Positions 1 to 11,450 of a DNA stretch of 64,000 nucleotides are shown piece after piece. A program made the translations under genes and the position numbers. The stretch's first letter is position 1. Every line of letters starts with the position of its first letter. The DNA is from Utricularia gibba (lineage: Eukaryota > Streptophyta > Magnoliopsida > Lamiales > Lentibulariaceae). The stretch spans positions 744,001 to 808,000 of the forward strand of contig NEEC01000023.1 in assembly GCA_002189035.1 (NCBI GenBank), written 5' to 3'. The notes beneath the pieces are model-generated. The model ran no database searches. It saw only the letters and a list, made by a program, of their open reading frames with translations, and was not told the DNA's origin.

Positions 1-420
1 GAGCTTTCTTGATCCCAACTTTTCTCCCTTCCATTGTAACCACCTTATCGGTGCCTGTCGCCTTCCAGTAGCCGGATCCAGCTACTCTATTAGGCCGCGA
101 ACCATTCGGATATTTCCTGTCTCTGGGACTGAAAAAGTACCATTCCTTCTCTCCAAACAAAGCCTTATCTGCAAAAGAAGAGAATTAGAACCAGAAAACC
201 AGAACAAAAACTACCTTCAATCTGTTCCAGTACAACTAACCTGGGAGATCCCACGGATTGAACTTATACAAATCGATTTCTCCAATTATCTGTAGGGAAA
301 AATGATGCCCAGAAACCTTCCGGCACAAGTACTGGACCAAAAGCTCCTCATCCGTGGGGTAAAACCGGAACCCCGGGGCAAATGAAGCTTCGATCGTGGA
401 TCAGATTCTCTTGCAACCAT
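1..420 (-). CDS. NAC transcription factor, 5' part, one-base frameshift
   Basis: This is the start of a NAC-domain transcription factor, which binds DNA in the nucleus and commonly controls stress or senescence genes. Exon 1 runs 420-241 and exon 2 runs 168-1 and leaves the window; the intron is GT-AG. Visible NAC subdomains are [54 protein letters not shown] and [11 protein letters not shown]. The start [15 protein letters not shown] is in a different frame from [10 protein letters not shown]: a base is missing in the C/G run at 371-378. The family reads LPPGFRF here, so one extra C restores it. Subfamily resembles ATAF/SNAC-type factors, by the N-terminal pattern only. A TATA-like tract lies about 90 bp upstream. 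Confidence 0.88.
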
Positions 421-505
421 GTTCCTCTTATTCTTCACTCCTCAGGCAAGTTTACACCACTCCCAGGTTCCCCCTTCTCTTCCAGCGAAGAGGAGGAGAT
501 GGGGA

Positions 506-516
506 ATATATATATA
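506..516 (-). promoter_or_regulatory. Putative TATA box of the NAC gene
   Basis: An alternating TA tract lies about 90 bp upstream of the NAC start codon on the minus strand, followed by a purine-rich leader. The position fits a core promoter. The tract is symmetric, so strand is inferred from the gene. Confidence 0.45.
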
Positions 517-1093
517 GAGAGGAGAAGGGTGAGAAAAGTGAATAGAGGATAAGAATGGCGGCCACTTTCGGGGAAAACATTGATCATGAAATAAACGACA
601 CATAGTCTGCACTCTTCCTTTTTCTTTGGCGGTGGCGCAGCTGGTCTTATCGCAATTCCAAGGGAGCCCCTTGACGGCAGCTGGAGTCAAAAGGCGGACG
701 TCGCGTGCGTGGATTTTGTTTACATATTAAAAATAGTTTTTTAACAGAACATAATTTAAAACTGCTAGAATTATTTTTAACAAAATCCATTCTCAAATAA
801 TTTACACCTTTCAGCGGAATTTACAAATATAGTATTTATTACAAAAAATTCAATTTATGAATGAGATATGATTACGAATGAAAGTTATAAATATATTTAA
901 TAATTTAAATTGATAAAAAAAAATACAAACGATATGCAATGATAAAAAAGATTGATGAATTAATTAATTTTAAACTTTTTTATTGATAATAAAATTACTG
1001 CAATCACATTTGCACCGAGCGACTCATGACTCTACCCACCTGATTTTAGGCGAAAGTGGATAAAGTTTTGAGGAGACGCGCCCAGGAAAATAC

Positions 1094-1278
1094 CACGTGG
1101 GGAATATGCATATGAAACGTGGGAGTTCAAAGGACACGTGGAGAAGATTTGTCAAAAGCTAGAGTTTTGTCGTGTAGCGGAGCAGCTCCAATTTTCAAAA
1201 ATCCGAAATATATTTTTTCCAGAAAAAAAATCTTGTTTTTTTAAGCCTTAGCTTTCCTTCCTGGAAGAGAGACACGTG
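1094..1278. promoter_or_regulatory. Cluster of three perfect G-boxes (CACGTG)
   Basis: CACGTG occurs at 1094-1099, 1135-1140 and 1273-1278, and an extra ACGTGGG core lies near 1117. These are binding cores for bZIP (ABRE) and bHLH factors. The cluster sits about 0.7 kb upstream of the NAC gene and upstream of the kdsB-like remnant, so it could serve the minus-strand NAC gene. ABA or light responsiveness is inference from the motif only. Confidence 0.55.
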
Positions 1279-1400
1279 GAAAGGATTTGTCAAAAGCTAG
1301 CAGTTTTGTCGTGTAGCCAGACGAAATTCTAATTTAAGATCCAAATATTATTTATTTTATTTTTAGTTTTTAGAATAATATTTTTGCCCGAACCCAGGTC
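1133..1400. repeat. Diverged tandem duplication in promoter, period about 138 bp
   Basis: A block of about 45 bp beginning GACACGTGGA and containing ATTTGTCAAAAGCTAG and TTTTGTCGTGTAGC occurs at 1133-1178 and again at 1271-1318. Weaker similarity continues after both copies (AT-rich tract with ATCCgAAATAT / ATCCaAATATT). The two copies duplicate a G-box. No terminal repeats or target-site duplications suggest a mobile element, so local duplication is the simplest reading. Confidence 0.75.
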
Positions 1401-2306
1401 CTGAGAAATCGGGCGGCGGCGGCGGCTTCCAAGCTTCAGGAGTAACCGCGTATCTCCCGGCCGAGAGTTTCGTGTACGTTTCTTTTCACTAAACGATAGC
1501 TTTTGGATTATTCTCTGCTGTCCTTATCGAATTCTATGTGCCTCCCTCTCTTTTGTTTTGTCTTATTTTTCGACCGAAGTAATGGATGTGCTATTGCTAC
1601 TCTACTCTTCTCCTTAAATGGAATTGCTTGCTATTGGGATTTTTTTCCTTGTTTGAAATCGGTACTGGAACCTTTGTTTCTTCAATGGAATAGACTGAAA
1701 GATATACACTTGCAGAGCAAAGCGGTGTAGGGACTCATCGGACGAGAATTTTGAACCCTAAAGTCAGATTCTTTCTTAAAATGTTTGTCATATAGGGATC
1801 AGAAGGGTCAAGGAGCCCAGGAAAGAATTTGCTGTGACGCTTGAGGGATGGTATGCGGTTTCGATTTTTCAAGTATTTGGATCAAGTCCAGTGCATGTGT
1901 TAAAGTCTGTTCCTTTTATTTTTTTTTTTTTTTGTTGAATTCATGGTTAGCGGAATCAGTTTACCTTGAGGAAAATTCTGTGCTGTGAACAAGAAGACTT
2001 GTAGTTTCGACCATATAATGGCAATTTTATGATGCTGCTGTATGATAGAAAGTCTATTGCCGTATAAAGTTATTCCGTGAACCATGAACTGGTGTTTCTT
2101 GCATTTTGTTTCAGGGGTCTTCTTGATACTTAAGCTAAATTCTGGATATTTTTCCTCATTGCTATCTTCTATGGAGTATGAGATTGATGATGATGTAAAT
2201 GGCGAAGTAGTGGGAAGCGCCGTCTGTTAGCTGTTGATGGCGATGAGGATGATGAAGATGCATTTGTTGGAACAATTTATTGTAGAAGTTTTGCTTTTGA
2301 GACTTA
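1381..2306. other. Leader/spacer before the kdsB-like remnant; no gene recognised
   Basis: The start (about 1390-1500) is GC-rich with a GGC run and looks like an old 5' leader. The rest is T-rich and intron-like. No exon encoding the N-terminal half of CMP-KDO synthetase could be recognised. Short open frames at 1503-1730 and on the minus strand have no family features. Confidence 0.4.
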
Positions 2307-3185
2307 GGCACCGAGAGGTGTAATGAATCCCTCCAAAAGGTTGGCAAACAATATGACGCGGTTGTGAATATTCAAAGAGACGAACCGCTTGTAGATCCTG
2401 AGATCACAGATGGAATCGTCAAAGCCCTTCAGGTATATTTAAGCTGCCTTAAACCGAGGATCATCAATGCGTTCTGCTATGAATAATCGAGCTTCTATTA
2501 CTGGCACATCCGAATAGGCATCTCCTGTTTAGCACTGCAGTTACTAGTTTGAAAGCTGAGGAGGGATTTGATCCCAACAGAGTAAAATGTGTGGTGGATA
2601 ATCATGCCTACGCAATATAGTTCTCCAGAGGCTCATGCTTTTCAACAAGTTGGTTCTTTGCATTTGATCACTTGTTATTCGTGATGCTTGTGGACTCCTA
2701 TACTGTGCATCATCAGATCAGGGCAAGTCAATCCTCGATTTCCTTGTTCATCTTGGGATTCAGGCACGCAATGCATGTTTTCTTGTGACATTTATGAAGG
2801 AATCAACTGCTGTCACGGCAATTATCGTGTAAGGAGCAGGGCTTCGAAGCTAAGTTTCTCCAAATCTAGTCTGAGCTGCAGCCGAGTCCACTTTAACTTG
2901 AGGAAGACCTCGAATAGCTCAAGGTCCTTGAGAATGGATACAAGATGAAGGTCTGCTCCTCTCCCAGCTCAATCACACGTCTTTGACCGATTTCTTGATT
3001 ACAGAGTCTGCACCTCCTTTCTGAGAATAGGGGAAAAGGGTAGTTTTGATGGTTAGGGTGTTGTGCTGATATTTCTTCCTGCTGCTGCTTCACAGATGAT
3101 CAAAGTCAACCATGAATCCCATGCTGTTGATGTCGCAGAAGACGTTCACAAAATAGAGAAGTACATGAAGGAAAACATGGGGTGA
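2307..3185 (+). pseudogene. CMP-KDO synthetase (kdsB-like) pseudogene
   Basis: C-terminal exons of 3-deoxy-manno-octulosonate cytidylyltransferase, which activates KDO for pectin rhamnogalacturonan II. Recognisable pieces are GTERCNESLQKVGKQYDAVV, DEPLVDPEITDGIVKALQ (2307-2432), TAVTSLKAEEGFDPNRVKCV (from about 2533), HLGIQ (about 2750), LKVLENGYKMK (ending 2948) and VIKVNHESHAVDVAEDVHKI (ending with the natural stop at 3183-3185). Lesions: TAG replaces the Tyr codon after HAYAI; frameshifts near FSRG and in the GKVNP segment; three in-frame stops in the SELQPSPL/LEEDLE segment, two or more at Gln positions (CAG to TAG); and NIQGDEP, part of the nucleotide-binding loop, reads NIQRDEP. Introns persist, so this is a decayed gene, not a retrocopy. 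Confidence 0.9.
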
Positions 3186-4241
3186 ACTTTCAACACAGTC
3201 TGCGTTCATCCCCTTCTTTCTAGCCATGCTTTCGACTTATAGCTGCTCAACTTCCGGGAAGAAACTGAAAACTGATTCGTAGGATCTTTTGCTAGGGAGT
3301 TATCAGGAGTAGAGGAAAAGGTGATTTCCCATTGGGAGTCGACATTCTCTAGACTGCAGCAAATGCTTAAGAAAAATTTAATTAATGCGTGAGCAATGAG
3401 CATGTGGGGAGGTGGGAGATGCCGCCGAACTGCATTTACGGCTGGACGGTTACACTTGCAGTGGCGTTTGCGAACCCACGACCACGCGCCGAGGAGGCGC
3501 GTGCTACTACCCATCAAGGTAGTCCTTTTTTACAACCCTGTCAATACGAATCGAGCAAATATCTTTTGATTGTGAAACAAAGAGAAATTAGGGTTGATCG
3601 TGAAATTAATTAGTGGAGATGCTGTAACTGCAAGTTTCTCTCCCGAAGCTTGAGGCCAGCACTTGGTAAAGTTGAAGGATCAAAACCCCCTGGAAGGAAA
3701 GTGAACACATCTGGTGAGAAGCTGTAAAAAAAATCTCCCCTCTTAATTTGAATCTCCTTTCCTGTCTGTTCGACTTGCCGTGCAAAGCAGTTCATTATGC
3801 TTATTGTAAAGGGAAGGGAGCGCGAACATAGAAGATCGGGATCCCTCCTACCCCTTCCGGTTTTCACCCTGTTTCTACCCGGCCAACCGTCTATGCCCTA
3901 GATCCACTCGTGTTACAAAACCTTGTCTTCAGCTTACTCGCATGCTCCATTGCTGACGTTGAGTAAAGTTAGGGATGCCCTTTTTGCTATTTGGCTGGGA
4001 TTTTCGAGTGGAAAGGTCGCTTTTTGTGACTTTCCGAAGGTGGGGTAGCCTTTGCGAAAAGTGAGCTTTTTTATACTTAACTGATTTACGGTTTTTCCAG
4101 TACGATTTGTGAATTCGGAGTTGGTTTTTGGCGTTTCTTTTCGGATGAATTGTGTACCGTTTCTTGGAACAAAAGATGGGTCAGCGGAAAGAGGCGATGT
4201 ACTTGGACATTGAGGGACTTTATTGAGAATTTTGCAGTAGA
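3186..4241. other. Spacer and probable 5' leader of the kinase gene
   Basis: No conserved coding sequence seen. The region contains pyrimidine-rich tracts and a GC-richer patch at 3410-3500. The last few hundred bases probably hold the promoter and untranslated leader of the kinase starting at 4242. Overlapping short frames on both strands (for example 3206-3517 minus, 3934-4314 minus) look random. Confidence 0.4.
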
Positions 4242-7017
4242 ATGGGTTGCGTTTGTGGTAAGCCATATGCCGTCCGCCGCAATGGCTCGGAGAGGTTATC
4301 CGAGAAAACACCATCGGAAGTGCGAATTACGAGACCAGTTTACTCGACGAGGGAGGAGCGGTATCGCCTCAAGGATCGGCTGGATTCTAGCAGCAATAAT
4401 GAAACGGTGATACTGATAAATAAACAACTGAACGCTAGGCTGCAGGAAGAAAATGCCGATAGAAAGAGGGAAAAGGCCGTGTGTTCCTCAGGTTTACGTC
4501 ATTCTGGCTTGTTTGTGGTTCCTAGAGCAGTTGAAGGGGAACAGGTTGCGGCTGGATGGCCTCCTTGGTTGGCTGCAGTGGCAGGTGATGCCATTGCAGG
4601 TTGGGTGCCTAGGAAGGCGGACTCTTTTGAGAAACTTGACAAGGTTGCTACTTTTTTAGTGTGAATCATTGAAATTCTGATCACCCATGAGGAACCCTTT
4701 TTTTTCTGCAGATTGGTCAGGGGACGTACAGCAATGTTTATCGTGCTCGGGATCTTGATCAAGGAAGGATTGTTGCTTTAAAGAAAGTAAGGTTCGATAA
4801 TCATGAGCCTGAAAGTGTACGTTTCATGGCTAGGGAAATTCATATTTTGCGACGACTGAACCATCCAAATGTAATTAAGTTGGACGGCCTTGTTACTTCA
4901 CGAATGTCATGTAGCTTGTACCTTGTTTTTGAGTACATGGAGCATGATTTGGCTGGACTTGCATCACACCCTGGGCTCAAGTTTACTGAACCTCAGGTAT
5001 CTACGCAGTTTGTATCCTGTGAAGTTAATTACTTTTGATGAGTTGGTAAGACTTGTCACGGCTTCCAATCAATTTTCATATCAGAGGCTTTCTTCCTGAT
5101 CCTTTTTGTTTCTCTTCCAGGTCAAGTGTTACATGAAGCAACTTCTACAAGGGCTTGATCATTGTCACAGTCGAGGTGTCCTCCATCGTGACATAAAAGG
5201 TTCTAATCTTCTTATTGACAACAATGGTATTCTGAAGATCGCAGACTTTGGTCTGGCTAGTTTTTATAATCCTGATCAGAGTCAGCCTCTGACAAGCCGT
5301 GTTGTGACTCTCTGGTACCGTCCCCCTGAGCTCCTCCTTGGGGCAACCCACTATGGGGCTGCCGTTGATTTGTGGAGCGCAGGCTGTATTGTTGCTGAGT
5401 TATATGCTGGCAAGCCTATCATGCCTGGAAGAACGGAGGTAGTAAATTTTTTGTAAGCTCAATCTCAACAATTGTCTGATGCTAAATCAATATCATAGTG
5501 GTTAATTCTACGTGAAGCTGTTTGCACATGCACTTTTAGGTTGAGCAGTTGCACAAAATTTTCAAACTATGTGGATCACCTTCTGAGGAGTACTGGAGAA
5601 AATCCAAGTTGTTTCATGCAACTATTTTCAAGCCCCAGCAACCTTACAAGCGCCATGTTGCTGAAATATATAAAGATTTCCCAGCTCCAGCTTTGGCTCT
5701 CGTAGAAATATTATTGTCCATAGATCCTGCTGATCGTGGATCTGCAGCTTCTGCTTTGAAAAGCGAGGTATGAAGGTTGTATGTAATTTGAAGAGAATCT
5801 GACAGGAAATTTGATTCTGCTTCTTTCTTGTAGTTCTTTACTACCTCTCCGCTTCCTTGTGAGCCTTCAAGTTTGCCCAAATATCCTCCAAGCAAGGAGC
5901 TTGATGCCAAAGTAAGAGATGAAGAAGCAAGGAGGTGAATGGCAGCACATGTGAAATTGAGTTTATCTTTCATGGTTAGTCATATTGTCGTTGTTAGGAA
6001 GATAAACTATCTGGCTGGATGAAATCTGCAGGCAAGCAGCAGCTGTAAGGAGGGGTGAAAAGTTCATCGTAGAAAACACGAGCAAAGAATCCCGTGCCGT
6101 TCCTGCACCTGATGCCAATGCTGAACTGATGCCATCAATGCAGGTCACTGGCTTCCTAGCCTTCTTGTATTCATTGTTTATCTTGCCCTCGGCCTGGTTT
6201 CTCAACTGTTGACTTCCCCTTTGGCCATACAGAAAAGACATGCTCAATGCAGCATGAAGAGCAGGAGTGAGATGTTCAATTCTCACCCTGAAGAGGTGGC
6301 ATCTGGTTTTCCGATTGATCCGCCTAGACATTCTCAGTCAGTAGAGGATGATAATGAACCCCATGGAAATACACACAAGAGGGCTTCCCATTCCGGGCCT
6401 TTGGTCAGTCGGTGTGCCTCGGCGAAAACAGGGAAGAGCACAGAAGATTCTCCCTCATCGAAGCATCTGGATGTTACGGAGTTATCAGCCATGTCTGGTT
6501 TAGTAGCATCCAGGAGGAGCATGCTATATGAAGAGCACAGAGAGAGAAGCTTTTCTCAGCTGGAAGTTCCAAAGCTTATTTCTCGGTTTCCAGGCTCTCT
6601 CAAAGAGACATCAAATACCACAATGAGGCAAAATCCAACAACCGAGTGCCAAAATGATGAAGAAAGTACTAGCAACATTGCTGTTCTTGTAAGTTATCCT
6701 TGCATTTGCGCGTTTACTGAAGTAGGAGTAGCCAAGCCTTTTGCCAACGAACTGGAATCAGTTAGCCATCACAAATATACATTGTTTGCGTGTTGTTGTG
6801 GCAGGATAAAAGACCAAAAAAGAACAAAATCCAGTACTCAGGACCTTTGCTTGCACCATCAGGCAAAGTGGATCAAATGCTCAAGGATCACGACCGGCAG
6901 GTCCAGGAGGCTGTCAGACGGGCTCGGTTAGACAAGGAGAGACTACGGAAACGGCACCAGCAGCTGGTTGTTGGGAACCAACTCTCATCGAAGACGCTGT
7001 TTATCTCAGGTCGATGA
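4242..7017 (+). CDS. CDK-like serine/threonine kinase, N-myristoylated type
   Basis: Plant CDK-related kinase of the At1g54610-like group. Eight exons: 4242-4643, 4712-4996, 5121-5438, 5540-5767, 5834-5934, 6032-6143, 6233-6688, 6805-7017, giving 704 residues in frame with GT-AG introns. The N-terminus MGCVCGKP is a classic myristoylation/palmitoylation signal, suggesting membrane attachment. The kinase domain (about residues 130-420) shows the glycine loop IGQGTYSNVY, VALKKVRF (ATP Lys), FMAREIHILRRL (the PSTAIRE-like helix), HRDIKGSNLLID (catalytic loop), DFGLA and the WYRPPELLLG segment. The C-terminal 280 residues are Ser-rich and basic, ending after a KERLRKRHQQL segment. Nothing suggests a defect. 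The substrate is unknown. Confidence 0.93.
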
Positions 7018-8216
7018 CGGATAACTGATACCAAAGTAGGTTAACTAACACATGAAATGCAAAAGCATGCAAGCATCCACAACGTCATTCCTGATTCTTC
7101 TTCCTTCAATAATCGTTATTTTTTTCTATTTGATGGATCTATGTATAGTCCCTTGTTGCAGAGCTAAAGTAGCATGTTTTTAGGCTACTCTTGTATACTC
7201 CGTTCTAGCTCACCTTCAGTATGACATCAAACTGCGGCTCTGGGTGTGCATGAATGAAGGCCGTTCTTGTAAAGGGATCTCTCTTTTTTTTTAATCCCGA
7301 GAATTTGAGTGGTGATCTTCGACAATGCTTTGGGTAAACAGGAATCATGATCTGCAATTCAACTGGGAATTCCACAGCCAATGGAGAGATCAAGATTCCA
7401 GACACTGTTTATGCTTCAATTCCCATTATCCTCCCTTTAATGAGAATTGATTCTGTTTTGCCAATGAGATTTGAAGTCTGGATATGCTCAAGATTTGTTC
7501 TAGCTGCCAGAGAACTGGCGAATAGGAGGAGCAGTTGTGTTGGATTTGTCTTGACTCTTAATTTCTTCCGTGGAATAGGGACAAAAGGGATAATCATGAT
7601 GGTTATAAGGTGTCGGAGCAAATACAAATGTCAGCAGAGAAGTCAGACAAGGCACACCTCTCAGAGCAATCAGTCAAGCTGTCAAGTTCATCAAGTGTCC
7701 AAACCCACCCACATCCACCAGACGATTCCTCTTTGAAAATTCAAAAACAACAACACGAACCTGACACTTCTGACATCAGGTTCTCCATTTTTCAGGACAA
7801 AGGTTTAGGCAAGAAGGAGAGTGTTTAGCAGCATCATGAAATAGGCGATATAGAACAAGGGGAGAGCTTGAGGTTGAAGTCTTTAGGAAGTGGGATGAAA
7901 TGGGATCTGTCGTTGCTTCTTCTTGATGCTAATCACTTGAGGCCAAAACCTACGCCCATCATTGAAGAATCTGATGAAATGAGAAAGTTGTAAAAAAGTG
8001 AGGATTTTAGATGACCTGTATGTAGCTTTTGGATCACAACTTGAAGATTTTATCTCTGACTCGTAAGGCTCACCCTCCGACTTCAAATCAGAAGGTGAAA
8101 AAAACCAAGCTTTCTTGGATTCCCCTCGCGGTTTCCACCCTTCTTCTACAGCAGCACCAAATCAACTGCTGCCCCTTGTTGTGTGTGTTTCCTCATTCCT
8201 TGGCTTGGTTGCGAAG
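7018..8216. other. 3' end of kinase gene, spacer and leader of VQ gene
   Basis: AT-rich with short poly-T runs. Small open frames at 7347-7736 and 7610-7828 (Ser/His/Gln-rich) have no recognised domain and overlap each other in different frames, so I do not call them. The 100 bases before 8217 form the VQ leader. Confidence 0.4.
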
Positions 8217-8858
8217 ATGGAGTCAACCCCACCAAGAATTCGAGACATAGAGCCTGCATCTTCCCCGAAGAGCAATGGCGGCACAGCCAATTGCTCCCAA
8301 TCCGCGCCGCCGATTGTGAGATCTCTGGACCAGAGTCCATACTCAACAACCTTCGTCCAAGCTGACGCCTCGAATTTTAAGCACGTCGTGCAAATGCTCA
8401 CAGGATCCTCCGATGCCACGACGAAACAGCAGCCCACAAAGGGAGGAAGCGTTCCTCCGATCAAGAGCGTCGCCCAGAAGAAACCCGGGTTCAAACTTTA
8501 CGAACGGAGGAACACGCTGAGAAAGGGGCTTATGATAAACACTTTGGGGAGCGGGTACTCGAGCAACAGTTCCAGAAGTTTCTCGCCCCGAAACCCCGAG
8601 ATCTTGTCTCCGAGTTTTCTGGATTTCCCCTCGCTGGTCATCAGCCCGGCTACTCCCCTCAACCAGGATTGCTTGAGCGGCTCTTCTGCCGTACCCTCTC
8701 CAATTCTACCCACCGAGGAGGAGAAGGCGATTGCAGCGAAGAAGTTTTATCTCCATCCTTCACCTCCGGCGACACCCGGAAATGCGATTGTGGCGCCTCA
8801 ACTTTTGCCACTATTTCCGGTTACCTCACCACGGGTTTCTGAATCGTCGTCTTCTTGA
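8217..8858 (+). CDS. VQ motif protein (VQ4/VQ13/VQ33-like, MAPK-substrate type)
   Basis: Intronless gene of 213 residues. The VQ motif FKHVVQMLTG lies near residues 47-56, preceded by TTFVQADASN. VQ proteins bind WRKY transcription factors through this motif. Ser-Pro and Thr-Pro sites are frequent (SPRNPEILSPSF, SPATPL, SPPATP), and the C-terminus reads QLLPLFPVTSPRVSESSSS, both typical of the VQ subclass phosphorylated by MPK3/MPK6. I chose ATG 8217 (MESTPPRIRDIE); the longer upstream frame begins with TTG and is leader. MAPK targeting is inferred from family knowledge. A second, different VQ gene lies at 43314. Confidence 0.9.
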   Translation: MESTPPRIRDIEPASSPKSNGGTANCSQSAPPIVRSLDQSPYSTTFVQADASNFKHVVQMLTGSSDATTKQQPTKGGSVPPIKSVAQKKPGFKLYERRNTLRKGLMINTLGSGYSSNSSRSFSPRNPEILSPSFLDFPSLVISPATPLNQDCLSGSSAVPSPILPTEEEKAIAAKKFYLHPSPPATPGNAIVAPQLLPLFPVTSPRVSESSSS

Positions 8859-9767
8859 TCAGAATTGAGTTTGATTCCCTGAATTGTACACCTAATTCCT
8901 AGTTTTGTTAGTGAAATCAATTTTTAGGAATGAAATATTCTTTACGAAAAACGCTCCTTTCCTTTTCTTCACTTGAACACCATGTCAGTCAAGCAGGAGC
9001 CTTGGAGGGATACTGCAAGGCATAAAATTTGTCCACATTTCTTTACTTCCATTCTGCGCACCAAAGGGTAGTGCTTTTCTTGCAATCTGCAGATGCAGCC
9101 AGCAGCCTCAGCGCCGGTATTGGATCTTGCCATAGTTCCTTAATTTCGATGCATTCTGAGATTGCTTTTCCAAAACTTTTGCAGCTGAAACATGCTTTGT
9201 TCGTTTCTCTGATGCGTAACTTGAGTTTTCGGCTACTCAGGAAGTGTGGATCATAAAAAAACAAGTCCGAGTTTTAACAACAAAGCAAACAGGTAGGAGT
9301 ATGGAGTTCTGATGAATGTGGATGATTGAAACGTATGTGTATGAAAATGCTGCACCAGTAGGAGCAGCAGGACGGGAATCTGATCGGTGACTGTTTTCAG
9401 CGCAGCTGGTGGAATTGGCCTTCGGCTACTCTAGTGGGATCGGCCGCTGTGGTCGCGGCTCTTTCTCCGCGTGCCTTAAAAATCTCTGCTTACTCCTATA
9501 GTTTGGTGCATTTGGGAATTGTAAAATACTGCAGAAGAGCCATTTTTTTCCTATATTATAAAAATTATGTTTGTAACAATGTTGGACTGAAAACCTGTCC
9601 ATTAATTGTCATTCCATATGTGAAAATCTCAGAGGTAATCAACTGTAGTCAAAGCATGCAATCCATCAGCCAAAAACACAGTGAAGAAGAGCACTGATGA
9701 TCGGCAGGCTTGGGGATGATAAATGAAATAGGCAGGGCAGGCAGGTAATGAAGCAATCTTGAGTAGT
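8859..9767. other. Convergent 3' regions of the VQ and RABA genes
   Basis: The region separates two convergent genes. It contains A/T-rich stretches with polyadenylation-like AATAAA-type signals (for example ATGAAATATTC near 8930). Short frames at 9029-9256 and 9434-9697 show no domain. No gene is supported. Confidence 0.4.

Positions 9768-11450
<1,683 letters not shown>

Noticed and set aside
3206-3517. 103-codon minus-strand open frame
   Set aside because: No domain, low-complexity composition, overlaps an equally long plus-strand frame; no splice or promoter context.
7347-7828. Two overlapping plus-strand frames after the kinase gene
   Set aside because: Different frames, no domain, and located in the expected 3' region; left uncalled.
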